NCBI RefSeq assembly: GCF_008831285.2
Contig: NC_045148.1
Location: 1,426,001-1,490,000 of the forward strand
DNA: 64,000 bases
Source of the DNA: Nymphaea colorata
Lineage: Eukaryota; Streptophyta; Magnoliopsida; Nymphaeales; Nymphaeaceae
Direction: 5' to 3'
This document shows, in pieces, positions 13,701-26,590 of the stretch. Numbering within the stretch: position 1 is the stretch's first letter; each line of letters opens with the position of its first letter. Position numbers and translations under genes: made by a program. The notes under the pieces are model-generated. The model ran no database searches. It saw only the letters and a program-made list of their open reading frames with translations, and had not been told where the DNA came from.

Positions 13701-16700
13701 TTATGGATCACTCTTTTGAGCTGAATGGGATAATGTCTTGGATTATCATGCTTATATGGTGAACAGAAATGTTTCCTAGGAGCCGCACAAAGTATGCATG
13801 AATTGCTTGTTCAGGTGTCAATTTTTTCTTGTTAAAGATGCCAACAAATTCATGGATTTTTTATGGATTTCTTAGAAGATTGAAAATTTGATAATTATTG
13901 TCTTTTGTCTCCTCGGTTGTGCCAAATGCATGCTAATCTACACTACAGTTGGGTCAACTGCTGATCCAGACTTCTTGCTTCAGGGTCAATTTCTGGGGAT
14001 ATTCAACTGTCAACTTTTTCTCACCTATGATGAGATATTCTGCCTCAGGCATAAAAAACGGTGGTCATGATGCAATTAACGAATTTAAATTTCTTGTTCG
14101 AGAGGCTCATAAACGAGGCATTGAGGTGAAAGCTAGAATTTGTTGTCACCTGTCTCCTGTTGAGTGACTCATTATTCAAATTTGAAGAATAGTTGTTTCG
14201 TTTCTGTGTTGGCTTCTTCAGGTGCTTATGGATGTCGTTTTCAACCACACAGCTGAAGGAAATGAGAATGGACCCATTTTATCATTCAGGGGTGTTGGTA
14301 ACAGTGTTTATTACATGCTTGCACCAAAGGTATCCTCTATGATATTATATTCTTTTCTACAATTTGTTTCTTGCTTCTTGTTAGTGAAAGTTGAATGTTT
14401 GTGTTGTGCTTGTGCAGGGTGAGTTCTACAATTATTCTGGTTGTGGGAACACCTTCAATTGCAACCATCCTGTTGTGCGCCAGTTTATTGTGGATTGCCT
14501 GAGGTATATTGATCTTATGGTCATAAAGCCCTTATCTAGCCTGCAATCTAGCTTTTTTTTAAATGTGGGGCAAACATCCTCAAGAAATTGGGCCACAGCT
14601 AAGTAATTGAGCCATATGCATTCCTGACCTATTTATATACTATATGTGTATATCCCCATCTTGAGGTACACTAAAGCAAGATAAAGATAGTTAGAACATG
14701 TAACTAATTTCTCCATATAGCATAATGGGAAAAAGTTGGACTAAGCAATCCTGTTCCTGAGAGTAATGACTTTGATGCCCTTACTGTAAAACTTCTCTGC
14801 AAGCTTAAGAACATTTATCATTTAGGTGAGGTATCAAGAGGGTAGAGAGCTATGATCAGCATGTCCAATCTAATAGAACAGCCGAAAAGAGTGGTCCATA
14901 AGCAAGCTACGAATTGTGCATAACCTTTTGCAACTAAAAAGGCTGGTATATTGTGAGGATTTGATTTAAGTGTAAGTTTGGGCATGAAAAAATGCATTCT
15001 TTGTTGTTCCACATATGAAGGTGGATGTGTGCTCATGTGAAGGATTTAACTTGGATACTTGTACTAAATTTTTCTTTTTGTCCAACAGATACTGGGTTTT
15101 GGAAATGCATGTTGATGGTTTTCGCTTTGATCTTGCTTCAATCTTGACCAGGGCATCCAGGTTTGTTTATTTTCTTTGTTCAATCATTTGTTGATTTTCT
15201 ATCCCATTTTTTCACTGCTGAAGTAGACTTTTGAAGCCTGTGGGATCCAGTAAATGTCTACGGAATTTCCTCGGATGTTGATTATGTGACAACTGGCACC
15301 CCTTTAAGAAATCCTCCGATCATTGATATGATTAGTAATGATCCTATCCTCTGTGGGGTCAAGGTATGTACTTGATAGGATTCTTCCTCCTTTTCAGAAG
15401 CTGTTCATTTTCATGACATTTTGATTGCCATCATTTGTAAGAAGATACCTTTGCAAAAATTTTGGTGTCATATACGCAAAATGATCCAAGGATATCTTTT
15501 CATGCAGCAATTTTAAGCCCTTAACGTTCGTCTACGATTTAACAGATAGAAGAAAGAATTGATAAGAGAAAACTTTCATGTTTCTTCAATATGTCAATTA
15601 TATTTTCTGTACTTGATGTTGTTCCCAAAATGCGTAGAACATTCATTTTGTTTCATGACTGTGTCTGGTAGATTATGCTCATGTTTTGAGTTCTGGTGTG
15701 ATTCTTAATCTTTTACTTTTTCCATTTGATCAGCTTGTAGCTGAAGCTTGGGACGCTGGAGGCCTGTATCAAGTTGGTCAATTTCCTCATTGGGGCATTT
15801 GGTCAGAATGGAATGGGCAGGTGAATCTAAAAGTTTTTTTTTTTCATTTTGTTGAAAGGACATGTAAATGTGGATCTGTAATTGCTTTCTTATATAGATT
15901 ATATCTTATTCTTCACGTGCAACTAGTGTCATCATTACTGGTTCTAAGAACCTAAAGAGAAAATGAGGGAACATGTGAAATTATTGGTTTTCATTTCTCA
16001 CTTGTCATTTGGACAGACCATATATTAATGGAGCTTATGACTTAAACGATTAGTATATCTATATGACATGCATGTAAACTGATGAATATAGATGTATTGC
16101 TGTGAAATGGTCCACACACTCTCTAAAGTAGATCTTTGTGCAAGCAAAGATATTTTCTGTGACTGCTACACATTCTTATGTGAGCCTGCAGTGAGTGCTA
16201 ATAACTTTCTGCTACAAGATGTTCTGTTTATATACTAGTGAAACATTTTTTTTTTATCTGTTAGCCGAGTTAGAATATTGAGAGATTGAGAGTTTCTTGG
16301 TTCACACCTTCACAATATATCTCACTTTCAGGATATAATTTCTGATGAAAGATAATTTTCAGCAGCTGGTTTGGGTAACTGACCTGTGCAACTGTGCAAT
16401 TCTCTTTTTGTGGAACGTCATATTTTAGACATTTTTGCTTTTCCTAATACTATATAGTGCTGCAAGCCCAACTGCATAGAGAAAAAAAAAAGGCTGGGCT
16501 ACGGATATGAAGTTCATTTGGTGAAGTGAGAATTTTGCTCGGTAGCACTAAGTTTCATTTTCATGGTGTTAATGTACCAAGTTTTTTTCCAAATAGGGTG
16601 CCTGAGTTGTGGTAATGAAAGACTGATGCTATCTTAGTTAATTGGTTGGCCTATTCGCAGAAGTGCTCCACTGAAGTTTCTGTATTTGTTCCATTGTAGC

Positions 16701-19700
16701 ATCCAGCATATGGTATAAATGTTCACTAAAAAATTGTCCTCTGGCCAAGCATGCATATCTACATATGAATGACTATTTCGATGAGTCAAGGACTCATTGG
16801 TAATCTCTTAGTTCTCAAACCAATCTCTTAACAGCATCAATCAAGTTGATGTTGTGTCAACCAGTGAAACAATTTGAGCAGTTCCAGAATTGAGCAGGTT
16901 ATTGGTCAGAAGCTGATCTTATGTTAACAACAGACTACGCTATCTCTACATTATAATTTATGCTAACATGTTTATATTCAGCGCACCTTTTTCTTCATAA
17001 AAATGTCGCATAAGGTTAATATTATGTCCAATTTTGACCTCATTCTTATCTGGTCAATTTTCAGTTTCGTGATGTAGTTCGTCAGTTCATTAAGGGAACT
17101 GACGGATTCTCAGGTGCTTTTGCCCAATGCATTTGTGGAAGTCCAAATTTATACCAGGTAATTGTCAACTTTTCAAGTACTTTAAGCCTTCATGCTTGTC
17201 ACTTTCATAGAAATTGCCTGCACGGCTCAGATTGCAGTATTAAACTTCTCTCATAGTCCATGGGCAATGCATAGGTTTTAACTACCATCTGCTTTTGACA
17301 CCTTTCTGTAGGTGCATGAGTTGACACATTTAATATTTCAATAAGAATGTCTTAGGAGTTAGGATCACCATTTGGCAAAATAGAGCAGGAGTGCTCAAAA
17401 AGTGAAACGTACAGATGAACAGTATTTGCTGTTGATTGAAGCATATGTTTGGATGTTACTAAAAAACAAGATTGTGTCTGAATGTCACTGGTTCCTGATA
17501 ATCAGGAATCTCATTGCTGAATACTAGCCAAAACAGTTGTTTAGAAGATGTAGTCACTTGCGACTGGAAAACCATGCAGCATAGGCATCCATGTGAGAGT
17601 TACAACTGTTTCTTCTACATGAAGACATAATACAACACAAAAATGTTGATGGAAACAAGAAATATTTTTGTGCTTTTGGCATGCAGATTTAAACTTTCTG
17701 GGCTGATACCTCAAACAATGTGTTTCTTAGTGGCCAATGCTGAAGTGAAGATTGAAGCCTGCCTTATAAAAACATTAACTATTTGATTTTCCTGAACAAA
17801 AATATACGTATTTTATTGTTCCTTCATGTATGTTTGTATAGTTCGGTATGCAATTAACCCTTGGTCTTGACAATAAAAAATAGATCCTTGTCATAAATCA
17901 TAAATGAACTTGCTTTGTGATATGCATGTTCCACCAAGTCCTAAAATGTAAATGCTACCGTAGTTTGCAAACTTGTGGATTGGACTCTTGGCTGGGATCA
18001 GTAAATTAACTCAGTGACTTATTCCAGTTAGGACATAAATTTCTATTGTGTATTTTTACTGGATATTGGTGAAGAAGTTAACATATCTATCAAATGACAA
18101 GTAACTATCAAGTAAAATATAATGAAATAACTATACTTTATGAATACAACTAAAAAACAATAACTAATAAACAATGTGTTACATTAGTTTATTTCTAATG
18201 AACAAGTATAATTTATCGCTCAGTAATGTTAGTAATATCTAATATGGTGCTGAAAGAAACAGTTTAGAATCAAGCTATCTCGAGATGGTTCAACTGATTC
18301 AGCTGATCAAGAACCCAGTCCTCTAGGATTCAGTTGCATTTAGGTCAGTACTTATCTCTTGATCTAGGTCCTTGGTGATCGAGGTTGACTCTGGTGATTC
18401 CAAGTTGACTCTCTGGGACTTCGGCTTCCTCTTATCCAGCTAGCCATAAACTAGGGGCACCACCAGTGATCAGACAGATCATGACTCAGAATGGGCCATG
18501 TTTTCTTACTCAACCATCAGGAAAACTGTGTTTGTGCTTGGTGTGGACTTGGCTTCTTTTCCTCTTCATGTACTTCATTGTGGGGTTGTGGAGGACTGGA
18601 CAGGATGACAGCGCAAGGAGTTTAGGCGATAGGCCACTGGGTCTGGTATATGCAATTTATGCATGAACACCATGCTGACACTGTACACCACTCATTTTAG
18701 ATTAGTAAGTAGAGACCCATGCACACATGAGATGTATTCGCTCATCGGCCTTGTGCTGGATTTGGATTTCCCTGCCTTTCTAGATTATCGTTTAGTCCAG
18801 GTTCTGCGACGCTTGCACATTGCCTCCATTGAAGAGTGATCCAACTTGTTTGATATGTCATCATGTAGAACAGCCCTTTGGCTGACCTGAGCTGGGCGAG
18901 CTCATTGCCTTGTCTTATACTTTGGATGAAATGGCACTTATTGTGATCATATACTTCAAACAAGATGCTGACAGCTGTTTTCCTACTAAAACTTCGTTTT
19001 ATTCAGAAGGGTGGAAGGAAGCCATGGAACAGTGTCAACTTTGTCTGTGCACACGATGGCTTTACTCTGGCTGATCTTGTATCATACAATAATAAGCATA
19101 ACCTGGCTAATGGAGAAAACAACAAGGATGGTGAGGACCATAATAATAGCTGGAACTGTGGACAGGTATTGCTTGCTTTTTCTAAATTTGCTTCAACTTC
19201 TGCTTTATTCTCTAATGACCACAAGAATGGACTGTAAGTTGTGATCATGAAAATGTTGGCATAAGAATTGCCCTTTTGTTTTCTGCCTTATTTCTGGTAA
19301 AGTTTAAACCATATAATTCTTTTCTGTAATTTATTGGTCCTTGTTATGTTTCATGGTATGGGTATTCTCATGTCTATCTGTCGTTATTAAGCGTTGTCTT
19401 TTTTTCCTGTCCGTCATTATTGTTTTCTTGCACTCATGCAGCCACTGAATCTCTTGTTCCACTTTCTAGGAAGGAGAATTCGTAGGCCTCCATGTGAAGA
19501 GATTGAGGAAGCGGCAAATAAGGAACTTCTTCCTTTCTCTCATGGTTTCACAAGTATGATATGTTTTCTTGTGTTCAGTATTGCCATATTAATGTATCTT
19601 AAGACCTTAGATGGAGGCAAGTTACTTCTTGGAGGTAACAATTTATTAATAAAGTCAGCGCACCTGCATATTATTACCTGTTTATATTAACCTTTAGAAT

Positions 19701-20744
19701 CTGTTGCATTGGTCATTACCCATTTCTCTTGCAATTCCTTGTAAGGTTCTGCTAATAGTTTCATGTCTTTGATTAGGGTGTTCCAATGATATACATGGGC
19801 GATGAATATGGACACACAAAAGGGGGGAATAATAATACATACTGCCATGATAATTACGTAAGCTTATACCTCCAGTGTTGCAATGTTGCAATTTTTGTTT
19901 GCCAAAGACAATCCAGGCCTTTCTTGCCAAATGTAGGTCTTTTAACATAATGGCCATTGTTTTACAGGTCAATTATTTCAGATGGGATAAGAAGAAAACT
20001 AGTGGAGCTGATTTTTTCAGATTTTGTTGCCTTATGACAAAGTTCCGCAGGTATATGACTACTGAAAAGCAAAGCTTTTCTCCTATATAGGCAATTAAAC
20101 ACACATTTTAACATTCTAAAGAACCTGATTTTTTAATGCAGAGAATGTGAATCCCTTGGTCTAGATGATTTTCCCACAGCAGAACGTCTTCAGTGGCATG
20201 GCCATGTTCCTGGAAATCCTGACTGGTCTGAATCTAGCCGCTTTGTGGCTTTTTCATTGGTAAGTAGCCCAGATTTCTGTTGTTTCCTTGGTTTTGCAAG
20301 TATGTCATTAGTGAACTGAGAACTATGTCAGTTGGGTTACATGAGAAAGAAGATGTCTGTCAACTTTGCCTAGCTCTCTCTCTCTTTTTCTTTCTCTAGC
20401 TTATTAATCCATAGCTTTGACTAGCAGAGTTGTATTAGTTTTGGCGTTATCAGTGCTAAATCTTTGTTCAACAGATTGATAAAGAGAAAAAAGAGATATA
20501 TATCGCCTTCAACGCAAGCCATCTACCAGTCACAGTCTTGCTCCCTGACCGGCCAGGCCATCGATGGGAGCCACTCGTCGACACCAGCAAGCCTGCACCA
20601 TATGACTTCCTATCAGAAGATTTACCAGATAGAGAAGTTGCTATTCAACAATATTCTCATTTCCTTGACAATAATATCTATCCAATGCTCAGTTACTCTT
20701 CCATCATCCTCTTGTTGGTTTCTGACGCTGCTACTAATGGTTAG
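10773..20744 (+). CDS. ISA3: Isoamylase 3, plastid starch-debranching enzyme (18 exons)
   Basis: Hydrolyses alpha-1,6 branches of glucan in plastids during starch breakdown (GH13 family). Exons: 10773-11192, 11313-11495, 11689-11781, 12527-12679, 13417-13508, 13984-14125, 14222-14329, 14418-14503, 15089-15160, 15237-15363, 15734-15820, 17065-17157, 19007-19165, 19470-19553, 19777-19857, 19968-20050, 20142-20259 and 20475-20744. All introns are GT-AG and all phases close, giving 816 residues. Residues 1 to about 90 form a Ser/Arg-rich transit-like leader; a CBM48-type domain follows ([14 protein letters not shown]). GH13 motifs are intact: [11 protein letters not shown] (about 365), DGFRFDLAS with nucleophile Asp about 440, AEAWDAGG with acid Glu about 496, and CAHDGF with Asp about 569. 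The pattern, including the KGGRKPWNS and [10 protein letters not shown] segments and the SYSSIILLL tail, fits ISA3 rather than ISA1 or ISA2. The start ATG opens exon 1; intron 12 (17158-19006) is the longest. Confidence 0.95.
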
Positions 20745-23308
20745 TTCCACTACCAAGTTTTAAATTATTCTTTGCCATGTCGTGTAAGTTTACATGCGAT
20801 GTGGCTAAATAATGTGCATAGGAAAGCGTTGTATCATAGCCTAAATATGAGACAAGGTAATTATGAGAAGAAAAATAAAGGGCGACTTCCCTCTTGTTCC
20901 TTTCAATTTTTTGCGGATATATTAAGCATCTATTTGTCGAGGATTTTCTTTTTGATTGCAAAAGTCGGACATTTAATCCTCCTAAACGTTCCGTGCTTTG
21001 CCCCGAGTTTATAGGCGACGCCGCCTACGTGAAAAAGTCAGAGGCTGGTGCAAACACAGGACATCTGAATGAATGACATAAATACTTCATTGGGACCATT
21101 GATCCATTTCTTATGCTTGTCTGGAACGCAAATTCTGAAGTCAGGCCAGAGGCCGTTGGGGTCGTTGGAGTTGTCAAAACTCAAAAAACTTCACGGGGCC
21201 CTGAGGGGTGTAGTGTGTAGCATGTGGTTGGTTGGGTTAGCAGACCAGAGAGGACTAGAGAAAAACTGGTCATCGGTTCGATTTTTGTGGATGTCACTCA
21301 TGTGGATTGCGAATTCGATTTTTGTGGATGTCACTCATGTGGATTGCGAATTTGTTGCATGGCTGCAAATTTTTATAGGCATTATCACCAACATGACTAC
21401 CGTATGTTTCTCTCTCTGAGATATTCCACGAATTTGGTGTATGTCATGAGGAGTACACTGGTCAATTTTGGAGCTTCATCATTAACAATACCAAGCTGGA
21501 ATTCGAAATAATTTCTGAAACTGATTGTAAATGCCACCATTTGGAAACCACATTGTACGTAAGCTTGGATTATGGTTTCACCGTTGAGAATCTCACTCTT
21601 AATTGTTATTTTTCTTCTGAGGTTCGTCGGGAGACTTAATAGTCTCAAATCCAAGGCTCCTCAAGAGCATCCACGAGCGGCCTTTGGTGTGACCAAAGAG
21701 TGCCAGGATTTTGGTTACTCCTGCTAAAGCTGCTTTATGCCTGGTTTTCCAATTGAGTAGCTATTTTGTTTGATTAATGATTAATCCACTTGGGCAGCTA
21801 CTGGCTCTTGCATCTCTCTCTCTTTCTTTCTCTCTCTCGTTCTCTCTCTCGCTCGCTCGCTCGCTCTCGCACACACAAAATTACACGGACTAACTGGCCT
21901 TAGATAACATGAATTCCTATAGTGAGCGAAGTTTAGCGGAAATGGACTTCAAGACGAGCAGAAGCTCATGAATTAACTAGACAACGTGAAAGATGAAGAT
22001 ATGTCGCCTCTTCCAATATCCATAGTGGGATAAAATACGCAGATCCACATTTGCAAACAAAGTTCAATGGTTATTACCTCACTATGGCAATTTCAGAATG
22101 CATTTCACCATATCCATTGCAACATTATTCTTCTCATAAGTTCCATGATCATGCTCTGCAGGAAGGGAAGGATTAGTGTACGAAGCACGAGAGAATTATT
22201 AGCTTCTTTTCACTTTCATTGAGTGTGATGCTTTTGGTGGCTTGCCTCATGACATGATAGACGTTACTAATGTTTAATTTGAATATATGAATTGTTGTAA
22301 TGTGCCTTCTGATGGTCCGTTAATCCATACAACGCCACCTTACACCGTGTCAATGGTGCAAGTAAATGAAGAACTGTGCCCAAAACCGTTTAATTTTTCA
22401 TCCTTGTACCTTTCATGTTTTCCAGTCGACCATTAATGGCACATGCTCATGCAAGAGCTCAGCCATTGGAGAAATTGGAAAATGGGGCAGTTACCGTGGC
22501 CGCTAGAGTTCAACCCGATCTGTCATTATGGGCCACCGTAATGGAATTTCAAGGACTGTTTAGTGTGATTGCGGCTCACCCATGATTTTGTCCATAAACT
22601 CACTTTCGTTTTAGCACTCGGACTCTGAATTTCTCGTCATTAGTGAACTTCAATTTTTCTTTTTTATGCCTTTCCTCCCAGGAAGCATTTTTTATGCCTT
22701 TCCTCATCTTCCTTCATGAAGGATGGAAATAATCTTACGGTTGAAGCAGTGTGCACAGACACCCACAACCTTAAGCAAGCGATGTTGGCAGAACATCGGA
22801 GAAAGACTCCAACTCATGGATTCAATCTTTCAAATGCAGGTGATTCTCAAAGAAAAAAAGCGTTCATGTTGGCAATTTGGTATATGTGATTGTACAGAAA
22901 ATGAACTGAAATTGGCAAATGAACGCAAGGAATCGATCATGTATGCCGGACAGGCAAACCCACGGGAAGCATGATAACATGCACTCAATTGATCAGAACA
23001 GCACTCATAAACCAGCGCTCTCGTAACAGATAGAAAAGTACTCTCTTAACAGATAGAAAGAGAAGAATGGAACCATGCAAGCCAGGGGGAACTTGAGTTT
23101 TAAAAGAAGAAACAAAATGCATGAGTGCCATTCGTGGGTTCACTTTTACACATTTTCTAGACAACTTCAAAGCTTCAGCCTCGAGCAGTTCTCAACCCTC
23201 ACACCCTGCATCACTGAAAATTGGTGCCTCGATGCCAGAATTCATATTCCTTAAACCTGTATTTCAGAGTGATGCCACCTCAGTAGCTCTGGGTATGGGC
23301 CTTGTATG

Positions 23309-23347
<39 letters not shown>

Positions 23348-24525
23348 AACCGACCCTTTTCACTTGTGACCATCCATGTGACGTAATACTACAAGGTAAT
23401 TCATCCATAGAAAAGATCATTACATGTTTTTCTTTCGTGAAAAACATATAAGAGAACAATAACTGAGAATAGAACAATTAGACACCGGAGGCGTGAACAA
23501 CGTTATTTATGAACAAACTGCCTATTAATTCAGGCATCTTTCTCCATCTCATGCAGCCCATTTTGCTTCTGCAAGCCTCCGATATAAGTTGAAGAAAACC
23601 AACATCCTAGAAACAGGAAGAATCTTCACGGTGATTGTTATGCACTACTTAAAAGTTAAAAGCACCCTTAGACATTCATGTTCCCTTCTATCATATACTT
23701 GGCCAAGACAATGACAATTGGTAAAGGAAAGAGAATAAAAATGGAAAAGGATACAACAGTTCTACTAGAAACTAATTGGAAAGAAATTCACTCTCCCGTA
23801 GATACAGAGAGCTAGGCCCTGTTCTTTTTTGCAGGTTTTAAGTTATTTTATCTTGACAGGTCACTAAGCGCAGGCACTGTGGTACTCTTACTGTTGGTCT
23901 TTCACAAAAGAACTTGAGAAGGCAAGACAGGAACTCCAGGAACAGAGAGCGATTACTCATTGTCGGCTCATATTAACATAACCAAGGTGTGGAAGGGTCT
24001 GAGTTCCATGGGGGCGACCTCCAATAGCTTACCTGACAAACGAGAAAAATAGATTCATCTTTACTGGTCAGATAGGTCCCTGTACAGGCAACTTGCGTCG
24101 TTGAAATCTAAGCCCCGTTTCTATCTAAGGGCCCAAATGCCCTAAGGGATAACATAATGAAACTCGGAGAAAAGAACGGCGATGCTGATAACGAGATAAG
24201 GTTAAGGCAACCATTTCTATGCCTCCACCAAAAGCTTGTTTTCAATACATGGAGCTCAATTCATATACCTCCTACAGGGGAATCTGTAGGCGATCATCTG
24301 CTTTAGCAAGATAAAATTCCCGCTAAAGAAACAAGATTTTGTTTCGCAAATAACCATAAAAAGTAACTTAAAGAAACAAAAACACCCAGGAAGATGTGAA
24401 ACATAACATATAGCTCATCGTTCTCACTGAAAAAAAAAGAAAAGAAAGACTGAGACCCTAAAAGATGGCAAAAAATCTTGGAAGGGGGATCGAAGGGGTC
24501 GGCCGGGGAGCAAATAAGGCAAAAT
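20745..24525. other. Intergenic region downstream of ISA3
   Basis: No supportable gene. The first few hundred bases are probably the ISA3 3' UTR and terminator. The region also holds a 37-bp tandem duplication (listed), CT-rich microsatellites at 21,811-21,865 and 23,312-23,346, and at 22,439-22,585 a 48-codon open frame with a plausible ATG that I do not recognise. The last part, from about 24,300, is probably 3' UTR of the minus-strand gene that ends at 24,526. Confidence 0.5.
21277..21350. repeat. 37-bp tandem duplication
   Basis: Two adjacent copies of a 37-bp unit starting TTCGATTTTTGTGGATGTCA, at 21,277 and 21,314, essentially identical. This is a recent slippage or unequal-exchange product in non-coding DNA. 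Confidence 0.9.
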
Positions 24526-24987
24526 TCAAGTCCTTGTGGAGTTCTTAACACTGGACCACATCTGGGAGAAAGCCGTCATGACGTGGGGAGCGGCGTTCCC
24601 TATCCCGCGCAGCAACCCGCCGGCGGCGACCCCAATTGCCAGCGTCTCTGCGAACCCCGGCTTCGAATCGACCTTCATCTCCAGAATGGCGAGGCGGGTG
24701 TTGACGGTGTCGAGCTTCCTCGCTGTCTCTACCATGAACTTGTCCTTTTTGTTCCTTCCCGTCCCTGTAACTCTGTACAGAATGGTCTGCAGATCTCGAA
24801 TCACCTTCAACGAGGCCTCCTTGTGGTCTAGACCCTCTGCCTCATACATGGCCACGAGTTCTTGAGGGGTTGGTGGTTTCCTTTTCTGCGACTCCTCCTT
24901 CTGCATAGGCGGAGGAGAAGGGGTGGGAGGTGAGGGAAGGGGCGGTGGCGGAGGTGGCGTGGCAGAGGAAGAATTCGCCGGTTCCAT
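24526..24987 (-). CDS. Conserved-looking plant protein of unknown function, 153 aa
   Basis: A single-exon frame on the minus strand, from an ATG at 24,987 to a TGA at 24,526. Residues 9-28 are a low-complexity Pro/Ser run (PPPPPPLPSPPTPSPPP), followed by a basic segment and a mixed-charge region (about 40-110) with the look of helices: VAMYEAEGLDHKEASLKVI, then VETARKLDTVNTRLAILEM. A small hydrophobic glycine-rich stretch, LAIGVAAGGLLRGIGNAAP (about 118-135), could be a short membrane or amphipathic segment. The codon use, GC content above the flanks, and soluble-then-glycine-rich layout look like a real gene, and I have an impression of similar uncharacterised plant proteins but cannot name the family. 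The antisense frames across the same DNA are shadows. No function is proposed. Confidence 0.72.
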   Translation of the reverse strand: MEPANSSSATPPPPPPLPSPPTPSPPPMQKEESQKRKPPTPQELVAMYEAEGLDHKEASLKVIRDLQTILYRVTGTGRNKKDKFMVETARKLDTVNTRLAILEMKVDSKPGFAETLAIGVAAGGLLRGIGNAAPHVMTAFSQMWSSVKNSTRT

Positions 24988-25059
24988 TTCTCGTCTCTGG
25001 TAAACCCTAAAACCTCTTTCTCTGAAGGGCTTCCCACACAGAATGCAAGAGGGCTAAAC

Positions 25060-26017
25060 CAGTTTGGCTCTCAATGGATAGGGAAGATGAGCATCTTTTA
25101 TACTTAACCCCACACATTAAAATTACTTTTATAAGAGCATCTTTTATGCTTTACACACGCTATAATCATGATCCCTGACCGCCCGTCGAATTTAAAATAA
25201 GTTCTCATTCTTCTTATGTCCTTCCAAAAAATCTTAAACTTAAAAGATCGAGAGAAAGAGATTTAATAAACTTACGTCCTTTGTTGGATAAATCTCTTTT
25301 TTTTTTTTGTCATTTCACTTTAAAATGGATGTTTTCCTTTTATTTCTAATTCTGCGTTTGAGACATGTGTGGGTGGCTGCCCAAACGAGATTTACAAAAA
25401 AAAAAAATTATCAAAGCAAACTTTTTTTGTAAGGGCGTAAGTAACTTGTCTTCCCCCAAATTCTTCTCTAGAACAATTGTTTTAATCTTGTCTTCTAAAA
25501 ATGTAAATTTATGTTTTTTGGTTGAGCAACAAGTTAACAACCCATGGCTTGAAAAAGAGGTCAGTTAATTTTCCATGTCTACAGGATCTTAAGTTGCATT
25601 ACCATTCAAGTTAAGTACTCCACCTCACCACTTTAAAACATAAATATAATGTCCATAAAAATAGAACTAGAGACATACACTTTAACATGCTCCTAACCCT
25701 ATCAAACTATGATATGTCCCTTGAAACTCACGCAAACTATGTTTTAACAATTGGAAAAGAAACATAACTTTCACAAATCTGATTTTCAGAAAGACTTTTT
25801 TTGTGTTGTCATCTAAACTCAACCTAACAATTGCTCAATGAAAATGAAACCATTGTTTTAATAGGTCGCAATATAGATTATATGTTGTGTGTTTGTGATG
25901 TTATATTAATACAGAAATGACTACAGTTTATGACATTTTGTTAACTAAAAAAACTGAGTGAGAGATCCAACAATGTACTTCCAACCTCACTAGGACAAGC
26001 ACCATAAAATTTGCTTC
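25060..26017. other. Intergenic stretch
   Basis: AT-rich DNA upstream of the minus-strand 153-aa gene. It probably includes that gene's promoter in the first few hundred bases. No repeat or coding exon is evident. Confidence 0.5.
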
Positions 26018-26249
26018 ATAGGAAGTAGGGCTGCAGAACGAGTCCAGCCAACTAGGGCTCGACTTGAACTCGCTCGACAAAGCTCGGCTAGAGCTCGACT
26101 CATTTATAAATGAGTCGAGTTCGAGCCGAAAGTTAAACTCGAATCAATAAACGAGTCGAGTTCGAGTTACAAGAACTCGACTCGACTCGGTATAAAATAA
26201 ATCAATTGAATTGAACCGGTGACCGGTTCATGGGTTTAGGGTTAAAATT

Positions 26250-26590
26250 TTTTCCTTCCACTGGACTGCTGCTCTCACTCTCAACCTCTCACCCCTTCCA
26301 CTGGACTGTCGTTGCTGCCCTCTCTCGCCGCTTCTGCTGGACCGCCGTTGCTGTGCTCTCTCACCGCTTCCGCTGGACCGCCGTCTGCTCTCTCTCTTTC
26401 GCTAGATTGCTGCTCTCGCCGCTTCCGCTGGAGTCTGGACCACCGTTGCTGTCCTCGCTCGCCGTTTGCTTTCTCTCTTTCGCTGGACTGCTACTCTTGC
26501 CGCTTCTGTTGGACCACCATTGCTGCCCTCTCTCGCTACTGCTGCCTTAGACGCTGCGACGCACCTGCTCCCTTCATGCTAGGAACCAAG
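26250..26590. repeat. Imperfect CT-rich minisatellite inside the hAT element
   Basis: Degenerate units of roughly 30-40 bp, each built around CGCTTCYGCTGGACYGCCG followed by a CTCTCTC stretch, recur about eight times. They create long stop-free frames (for example 26,230-26,550 and 26,312-26,593) whose conceptual products are repetitive Trp/Leu/Ser-rich chains. A second CT-rich patch lies at 26,700-26,950. I see no protein family here and regard the open frames as a by-product of the repeat. Confidence 0.6.

Noticed and set aside
18270-18960. Less AT-rich patch within ISA3 intron 12, suspected transposon insertion
   Set aside because: No inverted ends, target duplication or coding similarity could be identified; the exons on each side join cleanly.
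22439-22585. 48-codon frame starting MAHAHARAQPLEK
   Set aside because: Too short, no homologue recognised and no flanking splice sites; noted only because its composition differs from the surroundings.
24478-24865. Plus-strand frames of 117 and 109 codons
   Set aside because: Antisense shadows of the minus-strand 153-aa gene; that strand carries the better start, stop and protein-like composition.
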